The translations under genes and the position numbers were made by a program. Positions 46,757-55,583 of a stretch of DNA of 64,000 bases are shown one piece after another (position 1 is the first letter of the stretch; every line of letters begins with the position of its first letter). The stretch lies in the NCBI GenBank assembly GCA_035625725.1, contig DASPPB010000044.1, forward strand, positions 1 through 64,000, given 5' to 3'. Source of the stretch: GJ-E10 sp035625725 (GTDB lineage: Bacteria; Pseudomonadota; Gammaproteobacteria; Burkholderiales; Burkholderiaceae_F). The notes beneath the pieces are model-generated. The model worked only from the letters and a program-made list of their open reading frames with translations, was not told the origin of the DNA and searched no databases.

Positions 46757-47842
46757 ATGGCAATGGAACTCGAGCAAGTCAAGAGCGTACTGGCAGCGGT
46801 CGTCGATCCCAACACCGGCAAGGATCTCGTGAGTTCGCGCGAGGTCTCTAAGGTGGAGGTGGCGGGCGGCGTCGTGCGCGTGGAAGTCGAGCTGGGCTAT
46901 CCGGCGGCGAGTCAAATCGAACCGATGCGCGCGCGCATCACGCAGGCGCTGCAAGCCGCCGGTGCCGACGCACCGCACGTGGAGGTGCGCGCAAAAATCG
47001 TTGCGCACACGGTGCAGCGGGGTCTCAAAGTCATGCCCAACGTGCGCAACATCATTGCCGTGGCCTCGGGCAAGGGCGGCGTGGGCAAGAGCACCGTGGC
47101 CGCCAACCTGGCGCTGGCACTGGCGGCCGAGGGTGCGCGCGTGGGCATGCTCGACGCCGATATCTACGGACCCAGCCAGCCCACCATGTTGGGGATCGCG
47201 GGCCAGCCCACGAGCAAGGACGGCAAGACCTTCGATCCGCTGGAGGGCCACGGAATCCAGGCCAGTTCGATCGGCTTTCTTATCGATCCGGCCCAACCCA
47301 TGATCTGGCGCGGACCGATGGTGACCTCGGCGCTGCAGCAGCTGCTCACGCTCACCAACTGGCGCGACCTCGACTATCTGGTGATCGATATGCCTCCGGG
47401 AACGGGCGACATACAGCTCACCCTCGCGCAGCAAGTTCCCGTCACCGGCGCGGTCATCGTGACCACACCGCAGGACATCGCCCTGCTCGACGCGGCCAAG
47501 GGACTGCGCATGTTCGAGAAGGTGGGCGTGCCGATTCTGGGTATCGTCGAGAACATGGCGACCCACATCTGTTCGCGCTGCGGCTACGAAGAGCACATCT
47601 TCGGGGCCGGCGGTGCGGCCAAAATGGCCCACCAATATTCGGTCGAGGTGCTGGGCTCGCTGCCGCTGGACATTCGCATCCGCGAGCACGCCGACAGCGG
47701 AAGACCCACGGTTGTGGCCGACCCCGAGGGCGAGATCGCTTGCACCTACAAGGCGATCGCGCGCCGGATCGCCATTCGCATCGCCGAGCGCGCACGCGAT
47801 CTCTCGGCGAAGATGCCGGCCATCAAGATCTCCAACACGTAA
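46757..47842 (+). CDS. apbC: Iron-sulfur cluster carrier ATPase ApbC/Mrp
   Basis: Scaffold or carrier of 4Fe-4S clusters, 361 residues. An N-terminal MIP18/DUF59-like domain (1-90) is followed by the P-loop ATPase with VASGKGGVGKSTVAANLA (about 102-118). DADIYGPSQPTMLG and DYLVIDMPPGTGDIQLTL follow. The cluster-binding Cys pair lies in ICSRCGYEEHIFG. Starts at 46757 and 46763 are both possible. It converges on the xdhC-like gene with only seven bases between the stops. Confidence 0.95.
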   Translation: MAMELEQVKSVLAAVVDPNTGKDLVSSREVSKVEVAGGVVRVEVELGYPAASQIEPMRARITQALQAAGADAPHVEVRAKIVAHTVQRGLKVMPNVRNIIAVASGKGGVGKSTVAANLALALAAEGARVGMLDADIYGPSQPTMLGIAGQPTSKDGKTFDPLEGHGIQASSIGFLIDPAQPMIWRGPMVTSALQQLLTLTNWRDLDYLVIDMPPGTGDIQLTLAQQVPVTGAVIVTTPQDIALLDAAKGLRMFEKVGVPILGIVENMATHICSRCGYEEHIFGAGGAAKMAHQYSVEVLGSLPLDIRIREHADSGRPTVVADPEGEIACTYKAIARRIAIRIAERARDLSAKMPAIKISNT

Positions 47843-47849
47843 AGCGCGA

Positions 47850-48854
47850 CTAGGGGATCGCGCAGCCCGATTCCACCGTCGCCACGGAGGCTGCGGCAAC
47901 GGGCTGCGGAATTCGGTAGCCGTACTTGACCGCCGTGAGCTCGGCCAGGATGGAAACGGCGATTTCCGAGGGGGTGCGCGCGCCGTTTTTGAGCCCCACG
48001 GGCCCGAAGAGGCGAGCGAGTTCCGCATCGGTGACCCCGAACTCCTTGAGGCGCTCCTTGCGCTTGTCTTGGTTCTTGCGCGATCCGATGGCTCCGACGT
48101 AAAACGCCGGAGAGTGCAGCGCCTCGATGAGCGCGAGATCATCGAGCTTGGGGTCGTGCGTGAGCGCGACGATTGCCGTGTGCCGGTCCGGATGGCATTC
48201 GATGACCGTGTCATCGGGCATGGTGCGAACGAGCGTCGTGCCGGCAACGGACCAGGCATCCGCATATTCTTCTCGCGGATCGCAGATGAGCACCTGGTAG
48301 TCGAGGGCGAGCGCCATTTCCGCGAGGTACTGGGTGAGCTGCCCCGCACCGATGAGCAGCAGCCGCCACGTCGGTCCGTGAACGCTCACGAGCGCCGCGT
48401 CATCGACTGACAGCGCCGCATAACCTTGCCCGTCGCTAAGGGAAACTTCGCCCGTGCGCAAATCCAGACGCCGTGCGACCTGCTGGCCGGCGGCCACGCG
48501 CTCGAGCAGCTCGTCGATTCTCGATTGCTGACCCAGAGGCTCGAGCACCAGCTCGATCGTTCCGCCGCAGGGCAAGCCAAAGCGTGTGGCCTCTTCCGCG
48601 CTTACGCCGTACTTGACCCGTTGCGGACGCTCCAGCGCCAGCGCACCGGCGCGCACCCGATCGATGAGGTCGTCCTCGATGCATCCCCCCGAGACCGACC
48701 CGACGACCTGTCCGTCGCTGCGGATCCCGACCAGCGCGCCCACCGGTCTGGGCGCCGATCCCCACGTGCGCACCACGGTTCCCATCACGCCACGCTGACT
48801 GGCGTGGATCCATTCTTGTGCTTTTTTCAGCACCTGCGTGTCTACACTGTCCAT
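47850..48854 (-). CDS. XdhC/CoxI-family molybdoenzyme maturation factor
   Basis: A 334-residue protein with the N-terminal XdhC domain (GVMGTVVRTWGSAPRPVGA, SVSGGCIEDDLIDRV, GLPCGGTIELVLEPLG) and a C-terminal Rossmann domain (LLIGAGQLTQYLAEMALAL, ALTHDPKLDDLALIEAL, YVGAIGSRKNQDKR). Family members bind the molybdenum cofactor, help insert the equatorial sulfur and protect it until insertion into xanthine-oxidase-type enzymes. It is divergent from the S-L-M subunit genes with 260 bases between, and presumably matures that enzyme. The start at 48854 is preceded by GAAGAGGAC. Confidence 0.92.
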   Translation of the reverse strand: MDSVDTQVLKKAQEWIHASQRGVMGTVVRTWGSAPRPVGALVGIRSDGQVVGSVSGGCIEDDLIDRVRAGALALERPQRVKYGVSAEEATRFGLPCGGTIELVLEPLGQQSRIDELLERVAAGQQVARRLDLRTGEVSLSDGQGYAALSVDDAALVSVHGPTWRLLLIGAGQLTQYLAEMALALDYQVLICDPREEYADAWSVAGTTLVRTMPDDTVIECHPDRHTAIVALTHDPKLDDLALIEALHSPAFYVGAIGSRKNQDKRKERLKEFGVTDAELARLFGPVGLKNGARTPSEIAVSILAELTAVKYGYRIPQPVAAASVATVESGCAIP

Positions 48855-48977
48855 GTCCTCTTCCCGCTGCTTGACCCTGTCGGGACAGTAACGATGCCAG
48901 ATTGGCGGCGCTTTGCAACGCGCTGCTTCGGCCGCGCGGCTGCCCGCAATAACCACAATAACAGCGTGTCCTGGTGC

Positions 48978-48999
48978 GGTCTTGCGAAAGTGCAAGACC
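48978..48999. promoter_or_regulatory. Perfect dyad in the xdhC/S-L-M divergent region
   Basis: GGTCTTGC and GCAAGACC form a perfect eight-base inverted repeat with a six-base spacer. A TTGACG that could serve as -35 for the S-L-M genes starts three bases after it. The layout suits an operator for a dimeric regulator, but it could also be an RNA hairpin. No regulator gene lies next to it. Confidence 0.45.
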
Positions 49000-49114
49000 C
49001 GTTTGACGTCGTCCTATTGCACCGCACAACCAAGATCGCGGCCTCCGCGCTGCCTCTTCGGACTATGATCGGTGCGCCGCAACCGCAGTTCCGTCAATGG
49101 GAGGACTAGAGAAG

Positions 49115-49588
49115 ATGACGCAAAAAATTCAACTTCAGGTCAACGGGAGGGCCGTATCGGCCGAGGTGAGCGCAACCACCTTGCTTTCCACGTTCTTGCG
49201 CGAGCAACTGCGCCTGACGGGAACGCACATCGGCTGCGATACCGCTCAGTGTGGCGCCTGCACGGTTCATATCGACGGGCGCGCGGTCAAGAGCTGCAAC
49301 GTGCTGGCGGTGCAAGCGACGGGCAGCGCGGTCACAACCATCGAAGGAATCTCGCCCGCGGACGGTTCACTGCACCCGATGCAGCAGGCGTTTCGTGCCT
49401 GCCACGGCTTGCAGTGCGGCTTTTGCACGCCGGGCATGGTGATGAGCGCGCTCGACCTCGTCGCGCATCATCCGCACGCGACCGAGGAGCAGATCCGAGC
49501 GGGCCTGGATGGCAATTTCTGCCGCTGCACGGGCTACCAGAATATCGTCAAGGCCGTCGCGCAGGGCGCGAAGGCCATGGGCTTGTGA
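49115..49588 (+). CDS. CO-dehydrogenase-like molybdenum hydroxylase, small [2Fe-2S] subunit
   Basis: A 157-residue CoxS-like subunit carrying two [2Fe-2S] clusters that pass electrons from the molybdenum site to FAD. The plant-ferredoxin-type ligands are C41, C46, C49 and C61 (GCDTAQCGACTVHIDG). The alpha-helical cluster has C101, C104, C136 and C138 (LQCGFCTPG and FCRCTG). The start at 49115 was chosen for spacing from GGGAGGACTAG; an earlier ATG at 49097 lies within that site. It is the first gene of an S-L-M operon and is followed by the large subunit after ten bases. Confidence 0.93.
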   Translation: MTQKIQLQVNGRAVSAEVSATTLLSTFLREQLRLTGTHIGCDTAQCGACTVHIDGRAVKSCNVLAVQATGSAVTTIEGISPADGSLHPMQQAFRACHGLQCGFCTPGMVMSALDLVAHHPHATEEQIRAGLDGNFCRCTGYQNIVKAVAQGAKAMGL

Positions 49589-49598
49589 GGAGGCAGCC

Positions 49599-51959
49599 AT
49601 GGGTGCACCCGGATTGGTCGGTCGCTCGATTGAGCGCAAAGAGGATTACCGTTTTCTCACGGGCAAGGGGCAGTACACGGACGACATGGTGCTGCCCAAC
49701 CAGAGCTATGCGGTGTTTGTTCGCAGCCAGCATGCGCACGCGCGCCTGCGCGCGGTGAGCACGGGGCAGGCATCGCGCGCCCCCGGTGTGCTGGGCATTA
49801 TCACGGGCAAGGACATGGCGGCCGTCGGCGGCCTGCCTTGTGGTTGGCAAATCAAGTCGATCGATGGTTCGCCGATGAAGGAACCGAAGCATCCGGTGCT
49901 CGCGGAGGGCAAGGTGCGCTATGTCGGCGAGGCCATCGCGCTCGTGGTGGCCGAGACGCTCGAGCAGGCGCGGGCCGCCGCCGCGCTCATTGAGGTCGAC
50001 TACGAGGTTTTGCCGGCCGTGGCCGTTACGGCCACGGCATCGAAGAGCGCGTCGGCGGTTCATGACGAGGCGCCCGATAACGTCTGCTATACGTGGGGAT
50101 GGGGCGACAAGGCGGCTACGGACGCCGCGTTTGCCGCTGCGGCGCACGTGACGACGATGGAGTTCGTCAACAATCGGATCGTTCCCAACGCCATTGAGCC
50201 GCGCGCCGCCAACGCGTCGTACTCCCTGGCCGATGACAGCTATACGCTGTACGTGGCCAACCAGAACCCGCACGTCGAGCGGCTCTTGATGACCGCTTTC
50301 GTACTGGGCCTGCCCGAACACAAGGTGCGGGTTGTCGCTCCTGACGTGGGCGGAGGCTTCGGGTCGAAGATCTTTTTGTACGCGGAGGAAACCGCCTTGG
50401 TCTGGGCGAGCAAGCACATCGGCCGCCCGATCAAGTGGACCGCGGAGCGAAGTGAAAGCTTTTTAACCGACGCGCATGGGCGTGACCATGTCACTCGCGC
50501 CGAGCTCGCACTGGACAAGGATGGCAAGTTCCTGGGGCTGCGCGTGCACACCACCGCCAACCTCGGGGCGTACCTCTCGACCTTCAGCAGCGCCATTCCG
50601 ACCATCTTGTATGCAACCTTGCTGGCCGGCCAGTACGCCACCCCGGCGATTTACAGCGAAGTGCAGGCGGTGTTTACGAACACGACCCCGGTCGACGCCG
50701 TGCGCGGCGCCGGCAGGCCCGAGGCGACCTACGTGGTCGAGCGCATCGTCGAGATGGCCGCGCGCGAAATGCGCATCGATCCGGCCGAGCTGCGCCGACG
50801 CAATTTCGTCCGCAAGTTCCCCCACGCCACGCCGGTGGGGTTGACCTATGACACGGGCGATTACGAGACAACGCTCATGCGGGCGCGGCAGATCGCCGAC
50901 GTCGAGGGCTTCGGCGCGCGACGCGCCGAAAGTGCGCGCAAGGGCCTGCTGCGCGGCATGGGCTACTCGTGCTACATCGAGGCCTGCGGGCTCGCACCTT
51001 CCAACGTCGCCGGAGCGCTCGGAGCTCGTGCCGGCTTGTTCGAGGCGGCAGAGGTGCGGGTATACCCCACGGGCAAGGTGACGATCTTCACGGGCTCGCA
51101 CAGCCACGGGCAGGGGCACGAGACCACGTTTTCGCAGATCGTGGCCGACAAGCTCGGGATCGGATTGAACGACGTCGACATCCAGCACGGGGATACCGGC
51201 AAGATTCTCTTCGGAATGGGAACCTATGGCAGCCGCTCGCTGGCGGTGGGCGGCTCCGCGATCCTCAAGGCGGTCGACAAGATCATCGCTAAGGGAAAGA
51301 AGATTGCGGCGCACCTGCTCGAGGCCTCCGACGCGGACATCGAGTTCTCGGACGGCGAATTTCGCATCGCGGGCACGGACCGCAAAAAGACCTTCGGCGA
51401 GATCGCGCTCACGGCCTACGTGCCGCACAACTACCCGTTGGACAAACTCGAACCGGGCCTCAACGAGAACGCGTTTTACGATCCGACCAACTTTACCTTC
51501 CCGGCGGGCTCCTATGTCTGCGAAGTGGAGGTCGACCCGGCCACGGGGCAGGTGCGAGTGGATCGGTTCACCGCGTGCGACGACTTTGGCAACGTCGTCA
51601 ACCCGATGATCGTGGAGGGCCAAGTCCACGGTGGCATCGTGCACGGCCTGGGGCAGGCGCTGCTGGAGGGCTGCCGCTACGACGAGGATGGGCAGCTGGT
51701 GAGCGGTAGTTTCATGGACTACGCGATGCCGCGGGCCGACGATGTGCCTTCGCTGCGAGTGGAAACGGTGGCCGGTACCCCCTGCACGCACAATCCGCTG
51801 GGCTCCAAGGGTTGCGGCGAGGCTGGCGCCATCGGCAGTCCTGCGGCAATCATGAACGCGGTGACCGACGCCCTCTCGTCGCTCGGAGTGCGCGACGTTC
51901 CGATGCCGGCCACACCGTTTGCGGTCTGGACCGCGATCCAGGCCGCTGCCAAGCGCTGA
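49599..51959 (+). CDS. Form II CO-dehydrogenase-like large molybdopterin subunit
   Basis: A 786-residue catalytic subunit of the xanthine-oxidase family binding the molybdenum cofactor. Cofactor motifs include VAPDVGGGFGSKIF, GSHSHGQGHETTFSQI and the C-terminal GSKGCGEAGAIGSPA with the active-site Glu. The loop that in true form I CO dehydrogenases reads AYxCSFR is here DAVRGAGRPEATY, the RGAGR type of form II enzymes. The Cys needed for the Mo-Cu centre is therefore absent, and CO oxidation should not be assumed. The true substrate, perhaps a heterocycle, aldehyde or purine-like compound, is unknown. The start follows TGAGGAGGCAGCC. Confidence 0.93.
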   Translation: MGAPGLVGRSIERKEDYRFLTGKGQYTDDMVLPNQSYAVFVRSQHAHARLRAVSTGQASRAPGVLGIITGKDMAAVGGLPCGWQIKSIDGSPMKEPKHPVLAEGKVRYVGEAIALVVAETLEQARAAAALIEVDYEVLPAVAVTATASKSASAVHDEAPDNVCYTWGWGDKAATDAAFAAAAHVTTMEFVNNRIVPNAIEPRAANASYSLADDSYTLYVANQNPHVERLLMTAFVLGLPEHKVRVVAPDVGGGFGSKIFLYAEETALVWASKHIGRPIKWTAERSESFLTDAHGRDHVTRAELALDKDGKFLGLRVHTTANLGAYLSTFSSAIPTILYATLLAGQYATPAIYSEVQAVFTNTTPVDAVRGAGRPEATYVVERIVEMAAREMRIDPAELRRRNFVRKFPHATPVGLTYDTGDYETTLMRARQIADVEGFGARRAESARKGLLRGMGYSCYIEACGLAPSNVAGALGARAGLFEAAEVRVYPTGKVTIFTGSHSHGQGHETTFSQIVADKLGIGLNDVDIQHGDTGKILFGMGTYGSRSLAVGGSAILKAVDKIIAKGKKIAAHLLEASDADIEFSDGEFRIAGTDRKKTFGEIALTAYVPHNYPLDKLEPGLNENAFYDPTNFTFPAGSYVCEVEVDPATGQVRVDRFTACDDFGNVVNPMIVEGQVHGGIVHGLGQALLEGCRYDEDGQLVSGSFMDYAMPRADDVPSLRVETVAGTPCTHNPLGSKGCGEAGAIGSPAAIMNAVTDALSSLGVRDVPMPATPFAVWTAIQAAAKR

Positions 51960-51971
51960 GGAGAACGAACT

Positions 51972-52763
51972 ATGCAAACCCAATATCACCGTCCCGGTTC
52001 TACCGCGGAGGCCGCCAAGCTGCTCGGGGGCGATGCGCGTCTGCTGGCGGGGGGCCAGTCCTTGGTCGCGGCGATGAAGCTCGGGCTGGCTTCGCCGTCC
52101 GCCCTCGTTGACCTGCGCGCAATCGCGGGCCTCGATGCGATCCGGGTCGACGCGCAGCGCGTCACGATCGGCGCCATGGCCACGCATACCAGCGTGGCAG
52201 CTTCGCGCGAGCTGGGCCGTGCCATCCCCGCGCTCGCGCAGCTTGCGGCGGGCATCGGCGATCGCCAAGTGCGTGATCGCGGAACGCTGGGCGGGTCGCT
52301 CGCCAACGACGACCCGGCCGCGGACTATCCGGCCGCCGTACTGGGCCTGGGTGCGACCGTACAGACGGACCAGCGGCAGATTGCGGCCGACGATTTCTTT
52401 CTGGGCCTGTTCGAAACCGCGCTGCGGCCCAACGAAATCATCACGGCGGTGCACTTTCCCATCCCGGAGCGTGCCGGCTACGAGAAATTCCGCCAGCCCG
52501 CTTCCCGCTTTGCCCTGGTGGGAGTGATGGTGGCCAAGACGGCAGCAGGAGTGCGCGTTGCGGTGACCGGCGCCGCAGGCAGCGGAGTTTTCCGATGCAA
52601 GCCGCTTGAGGCGGCGCTTGGCCGCAAATTCGCACCCGAATCGTGTGACGGCGTGCAGATCGAAGCCGCCGGTCTGAACGACGACCTGCACGGTTCTGCC
52701 CAGTATCGCGCGCATCTCATTCCGGTCGTGGCAAAAAGGGCCGTGGCGCGGGCGCTGGGTTGA
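51972..52763 (+). CDS. CO-dehydrogenase-like FAD-binding medium subunit
   Basis: A 263-residue CoxM-like flavoprotein subunit. FAD-binding motifs are LLAGGQSLVAAMKLGLASP near residue 25 and RDRGTLGGSLANDDPAADYP near residue 101. It accepts electrons from the small subunit and passes them to an external acceptor. It starts 12 bases after the large subunit gene, with GAGGAGAACG before the ATG. Its stop overlaps the next start by three bases, so all genes through the CoxG-like one appear to be one operon. Confidence 0.93.
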   Translation: MQTQYHRPGSTAEAAKLLGGDARLLAGGQSLVAAMKLGLASPSALVDLRAIAGLDAIRVDAQRVTIGAMATHTSVAASRELGRAIPALAQLAAGIGDRQVRDRGTLGGSLANDDPAADYPAAVLGLGATVQTDQRQIAADDFFLGLFETALRPNEIITAVHFPIPERAGYEKFRQPASRFALVGVMVAKTAAGVRVAVTGAAGSGVFRCKPLEAALGRKFAPESCDGVQIEAAGLNDDLHGSAQYRAHLIPVVAKRAVARALG

Positions 52764-53773
52764 CGCGGGTGCCGCCGGAGTCGCCCAGGGAACTGCCGGC
52801 CGGGTCCCTGCCGCAGCCGCCGCCGGGCCCGGCGGCGGCGCGCACGATCGAATCGGTCGACGCAACGCTGGCGCTGCTGGCCCGCGGCGACTATGTGGCC
52901 GATCGTTCCTTGGCCACGGCAGTGTTTCTCGCCTTGCGGTTGGGCCGACCGTTGTTCGTCGAGGGCGAACCGGGGACCGGTAAGACGGAGATCGCCAAGG
53001 TCCTCGCGGGCGCTCTGGACGCCGAGCTCATTCGACTGCAGTGCTACGAAGGACTGGACATCCACGACGCGGCCTACGAGTGGAATTACGCGCGCCAGAT
53101 GCTGGAGATCCGCCTGGGCGAGGCGTACGCGCAAGGCGCGGGCGCGGAGGCGGCGCGGGGCCGCGACGTGCGTGCCAGCCTCGCCCGCGAGCTGTTTTCC
53201 GAACGCTTCTTGATCGCGCGCCCGCTGCTGCGCGCACTGCAGCCGCACGCGGTGCCGCCGGTGCTGCTCATCGACGAGCTCGATCGGGCCGACGAACCCT
53301 TCGAGGCCTTCTTGCTCGAGGTGCTGTCCGATTTTCAGATCACCATTCCCGAATGGACTACGGTCAGGGCGCAGCAGCCGCCCCTCGTGGTGATCACGTC
53401 CAATCGCACGCGCGAGATCCACGACGCGGTCAAGCGCCGCTGCATCTATCATTGGGTGGGCTATCCGGACGCGACGCGCGAGTTCGACATCTTGCGGCGC
53501 AAGGCGCCCGACTGCGCCGCGGAGCTGAGCCGCCAGGTCGTGGCCTTCGTCCAGGCGATGCGCGAGATGGATCTCTACAAGCTGCCCGGTGTCTCCGAGA
53601 GCATCGAGTGGGCGCACGCGCTCGTGGCGCTCGATGCCGTGGCACTGGAGGCGCAGGCCGTGGAGAGCACGCTCGGCGTGCTGCTCAAGTACCAAGACGA
53701 CATCGCGCGCGTGCAGGGCTCAGAGGTGGCGCGGCTGCTCGAGCGCGTGCGTCTGGAAGCGGCCCGCGTCTGA
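52760..53773 (+). CDS. MoxR-type AAA+ ATPase (CoxD-like)
   Basis: A 337-residue AAA+ ATPase. Walker A is VEGEPGTGKTEIAKVLA, Walker B is PPVLLIDELDRADEPFE, and sensor 1 lies in VVITSNRTREIHDAVKRRC. In CO dehydrogenase clusters CoxD is an ATPase needed for active-site maturation, working with the VWA protein CoxE; that role is proposed here by analogy. The start is a TTG that overlaps the medium-subunit stop (TTGA). An N-terminal Pro-rich stretch of about 25 residues precedes the ATPase domain. Confidence 0.92.
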   Translation: MTRVPPESPRELPAGSLPQPPPGPAAARTIESVDATLALLARGDYVADRSLATAVFLALRLGRPLFVEGEPGTGKTEIAKVLAGALDAELIRLQCYEGLDIHDAAYEWNYARQMLEIRLGEAYAQGAGAEAARGRDVRASLARELFSERFLIARPLLRALQPHAVPPVLLIDELDRADEPFEAFLLEVLSDFQITIPEWTTVRAQQPPLVVITSNRTREIHDAVKRRCIYHWVGYPDATREFDILRRKAPDCAAELSRQVVAFVQAMREMDLYKLPGVSESIEWAHALVALDAVALEAQAVESTLGVLLKYQDDIARVQGSEVARLLERVRLEAARV

Positions 53774-53787
53774 GGCTAGGCGCGCAC

Positions 53788-55005
53788 ATGCAGCGGCCGC
53801 AAGCCTCGTGCGTGCCGGCCGGCCGCCTGGCGCAAAACATCGTGCACTTCGCGCGCGTGCTGCGAGCCGCCGGGCTGCCGGTGGGAACGGATCGCGTCGT
53901 GCTGGCGCTGCGCGCGGTGCCGCTGGTCGGTCTTGCATCGCGGCAGGACTTCCGCAACACCCTGTTCGCCTGCCTGATCGATCGCACCGAGCACCGTGCG
54001 CTGTTCGATCAGGCCTTTGCCGCGTTTTGGCGCGATCCCGACCTGCTGGGCCAGATGATGCGCCTGCTCCTGCCGCGGGTCGCAAGTCGCACGCGCGAGG
54101 CCAAGGAGCGCAACCAGCGGCTGGAGTCGGCGCTGCGCGCACCCGCAGTGTCGGCGCCGCTGCCGCAGGCGGACCTTACCCCCCTGGAAATCAACGCGGC
54201 GGGCACCTGGTCGGAACGCGAGCAGTTGCGCAAGGCCGATTTCGACACGATGTCGGCCCAGGAGTGGATCTACGCGCGGCGGATGATCGAAGAACTGCGT
54301 CCGTTTCTCGCGCAACAGATCACGCGTCGCGACGCACCCTCGCATCGGGGCCGTCGGCTTGACGTGCAGGCGGCGCTGCGGGCGGCCGCGCGGCGCGCGG
54401 GCGAGTTCATCGATGTGCCGCGGCGCAGGCGGCGCACGCGGCTCGAGCCGCTGGTGGCGATCGTCGACATCTCGGGTTCCGTGAGCCGCTATTCGCGGGT
54501 CTTTCTGCACTTTTTGCACGCGCTCAGCAATGCCGACTGCCGCCTGGAGTCGTTCGTGTTCGGCACACGCCTCACGCGCATCACGCGCGCATTGCGCGCG
54601 CTCGATCCCGACGTGGCGGTCGAGCGGGCCGTGGCCGCGGTCGACGACTGGTCGGGCGGTACGAGAATCTCGTCGTGCCTGGAAGAATTCAACCGTCGCT
54701 GGGCGCGGCGCGTGCTCAGCGGCAACCGCAGTGTCCTGCTCATGAGCGACGGGCTCGAATGCGGGGACGTGAGCGCGCTGGCGTGGCAGACGGAGCGCCT
54801 GTCGAAGTCGTGTCGCCGCCTGGTATGGCTCAATCCCCTCTTGCGTTACGATGCCTTCGAGCCCAAGGCACAGGGGATCCGCGCCATGCTGCCGCATGTC
54901 GATCAGCTGCTTCCGGTTCACAGCGTCGATAGCCTTGCCGAGCTCGCCCGGGTACTTGCCCACGCGGGTCCGCGCGGTCGGATGGGGGAGGAACGATGGA
55001 ACTAA
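53788..55005 (+). CDS. VWA-domain protein (CoxE-like)
   Basis: A 405-residue protein. The N-terminal helical part (about 1-215) includes IVHFARVLRAAGLPVGTDRV. A C-terminal von Willebrand factor A domain has the metal-adhesion-site pattern VAIVDISGSVSRYSRVFLHF, with DxSxS intact, followed by WSGGTRISSCLEEFNRRW and SVLLMSDGLECGD. MoxR-VWA pairs act as metal-insertion or remodelling chaperones, and this gene follows the MoxR gene by 14 bases. Its last ten bases overlap the CoxG-like gene. Confidence 0.92.
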   Translation: MQRPQASCVPAGRLAQNIVHFARVLRAAGLPVGTDRVVLALRAVPLVGLASRQDFRNTLFACLIDRTEHRALFDQAFAAFWRDPDLLGQMMRLLLPRVASRTREAKERNQRLESALRAPAVSAPLPQADLTPLEINAAGTWSEREQLRKADFDTMSAQEWIYARRMIEELRPFLAQQITRRDAPSHRGRRLDVQAALRAAARRAGEFIDVPRRRRRTRLEPLVAIVDISGSVSRYSRVFLHFLHALSNADCRLESFVFGTRLTRITRALRALDPDVAVERAVAAVDDWSGGTRISSCLEEFNRRWARRVLSGNRSVLLMSDGLECGDVSALAWQTERLSKSCRRLVWLNPLLRYDAFEPKAQGIRAMLPHVDQLLPVHSVDSLAELARVLAHAGPRGRMGEERWN

Positions 55006-55541
55006 AAGGCGAGCAGCTTCTGCCCGTGGGCCAGCAGCGCGCCTGGGACGCACTCAACGACATCGAACTGCTGCGCCAATGCGTGCCGGGCTGTCAGAGC
55101 ATGACGCGCACCGCACAAGACACGTATGAGGCGACGATCGATGCCTCGATCGGGCCGGTCAAAGCGCGCTTCAAGGGCACGGTCGCACTCACCGACGTGC
55201 ATGCTCCCGACTCCTATACATTGCGCTTCGACGGTAGCGGCGGCACAACGGGTTTTGTGCGCGGACAGGCGCGCGTCGCCCTGCGTCCGGACGGTCCGCA
55301 GCGAACGCACCTGAGCTACTCAACGAGCGCACAGGTCGGTGGCAAGCTCGCGCAGATCGGCTCGCGCCTGATCGATGCGGCCGCGGGGGCAATGTCGGAG
55401 AAGTTCTTTGCCGCGTTTTCCCAGCGCCTGGCACCGGCCGCCGCGGGCGGCGAGGCGGCGCCCGCGGCGCCTGTTGCGCGGATGGGTTTTTGGAGTTTGC
55501 TCTGGGCCTTCCTGCGCCGGCTCGTGGGCCTGCGATCCTGA
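54996..55541 (+). CDS. CoxG-like SRPBCC protein with C-terminal membrane tail
   Basis: A 181-residue protein. The first 140 residues form a SRPBCC fold of the CoxG family (MELKGEQLLPVGQQRAWDAL, LRQCVPGCQSM, VKARFKGTVALTDV, QIGSRLIDAAAGAMSEKFF). An Ala-rich linker leads to a short hydrophobic C-terminal helix (GFWSLLWAFLRRLVGL) that could anchor it to the membrane. CoxG is thought to recruit the CO dehydrogenase to the membrane, where electrons enter the respiratory chain; a similar role here is inference. It is the last gene of the operon. Confidence 0.9.
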   Translation: MELKGEQLLPVGQQRAWDALNDIELLRQCVPGCQSMTRTAQDTYEATIDASIGPVKARFKGTVALTDVHAPDSYTLRFDGSGGTTGFVRGQARVALRPDGPQRTHLSYSTSAQVGGKLAQIGSRLIDAAAGAMSEKFFAAFSQRLAPAAAGGEAAPAAPVARMGFWSLLWAFLRRLVGLRS

Positions 55542-55583
55542 GAGCCAAGGCTCGCGCGCCGCGCTCCGGGCCTGTAGCCGCTC

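Noticed and set aside
49115..52763. A true aerobic CO dehydrogenase
   Set aside because: The large subunit lacks the AYxCSFR loop that carries the copper-binding Cys and has RGAGR instead.
50463..52865. A minus-strand open frame of about 800 codons opposite the molybdoenzyme L and M genes
   Set aside because: It is a shadow frame of the two subunit genes, which carry all their cofactor motifs.
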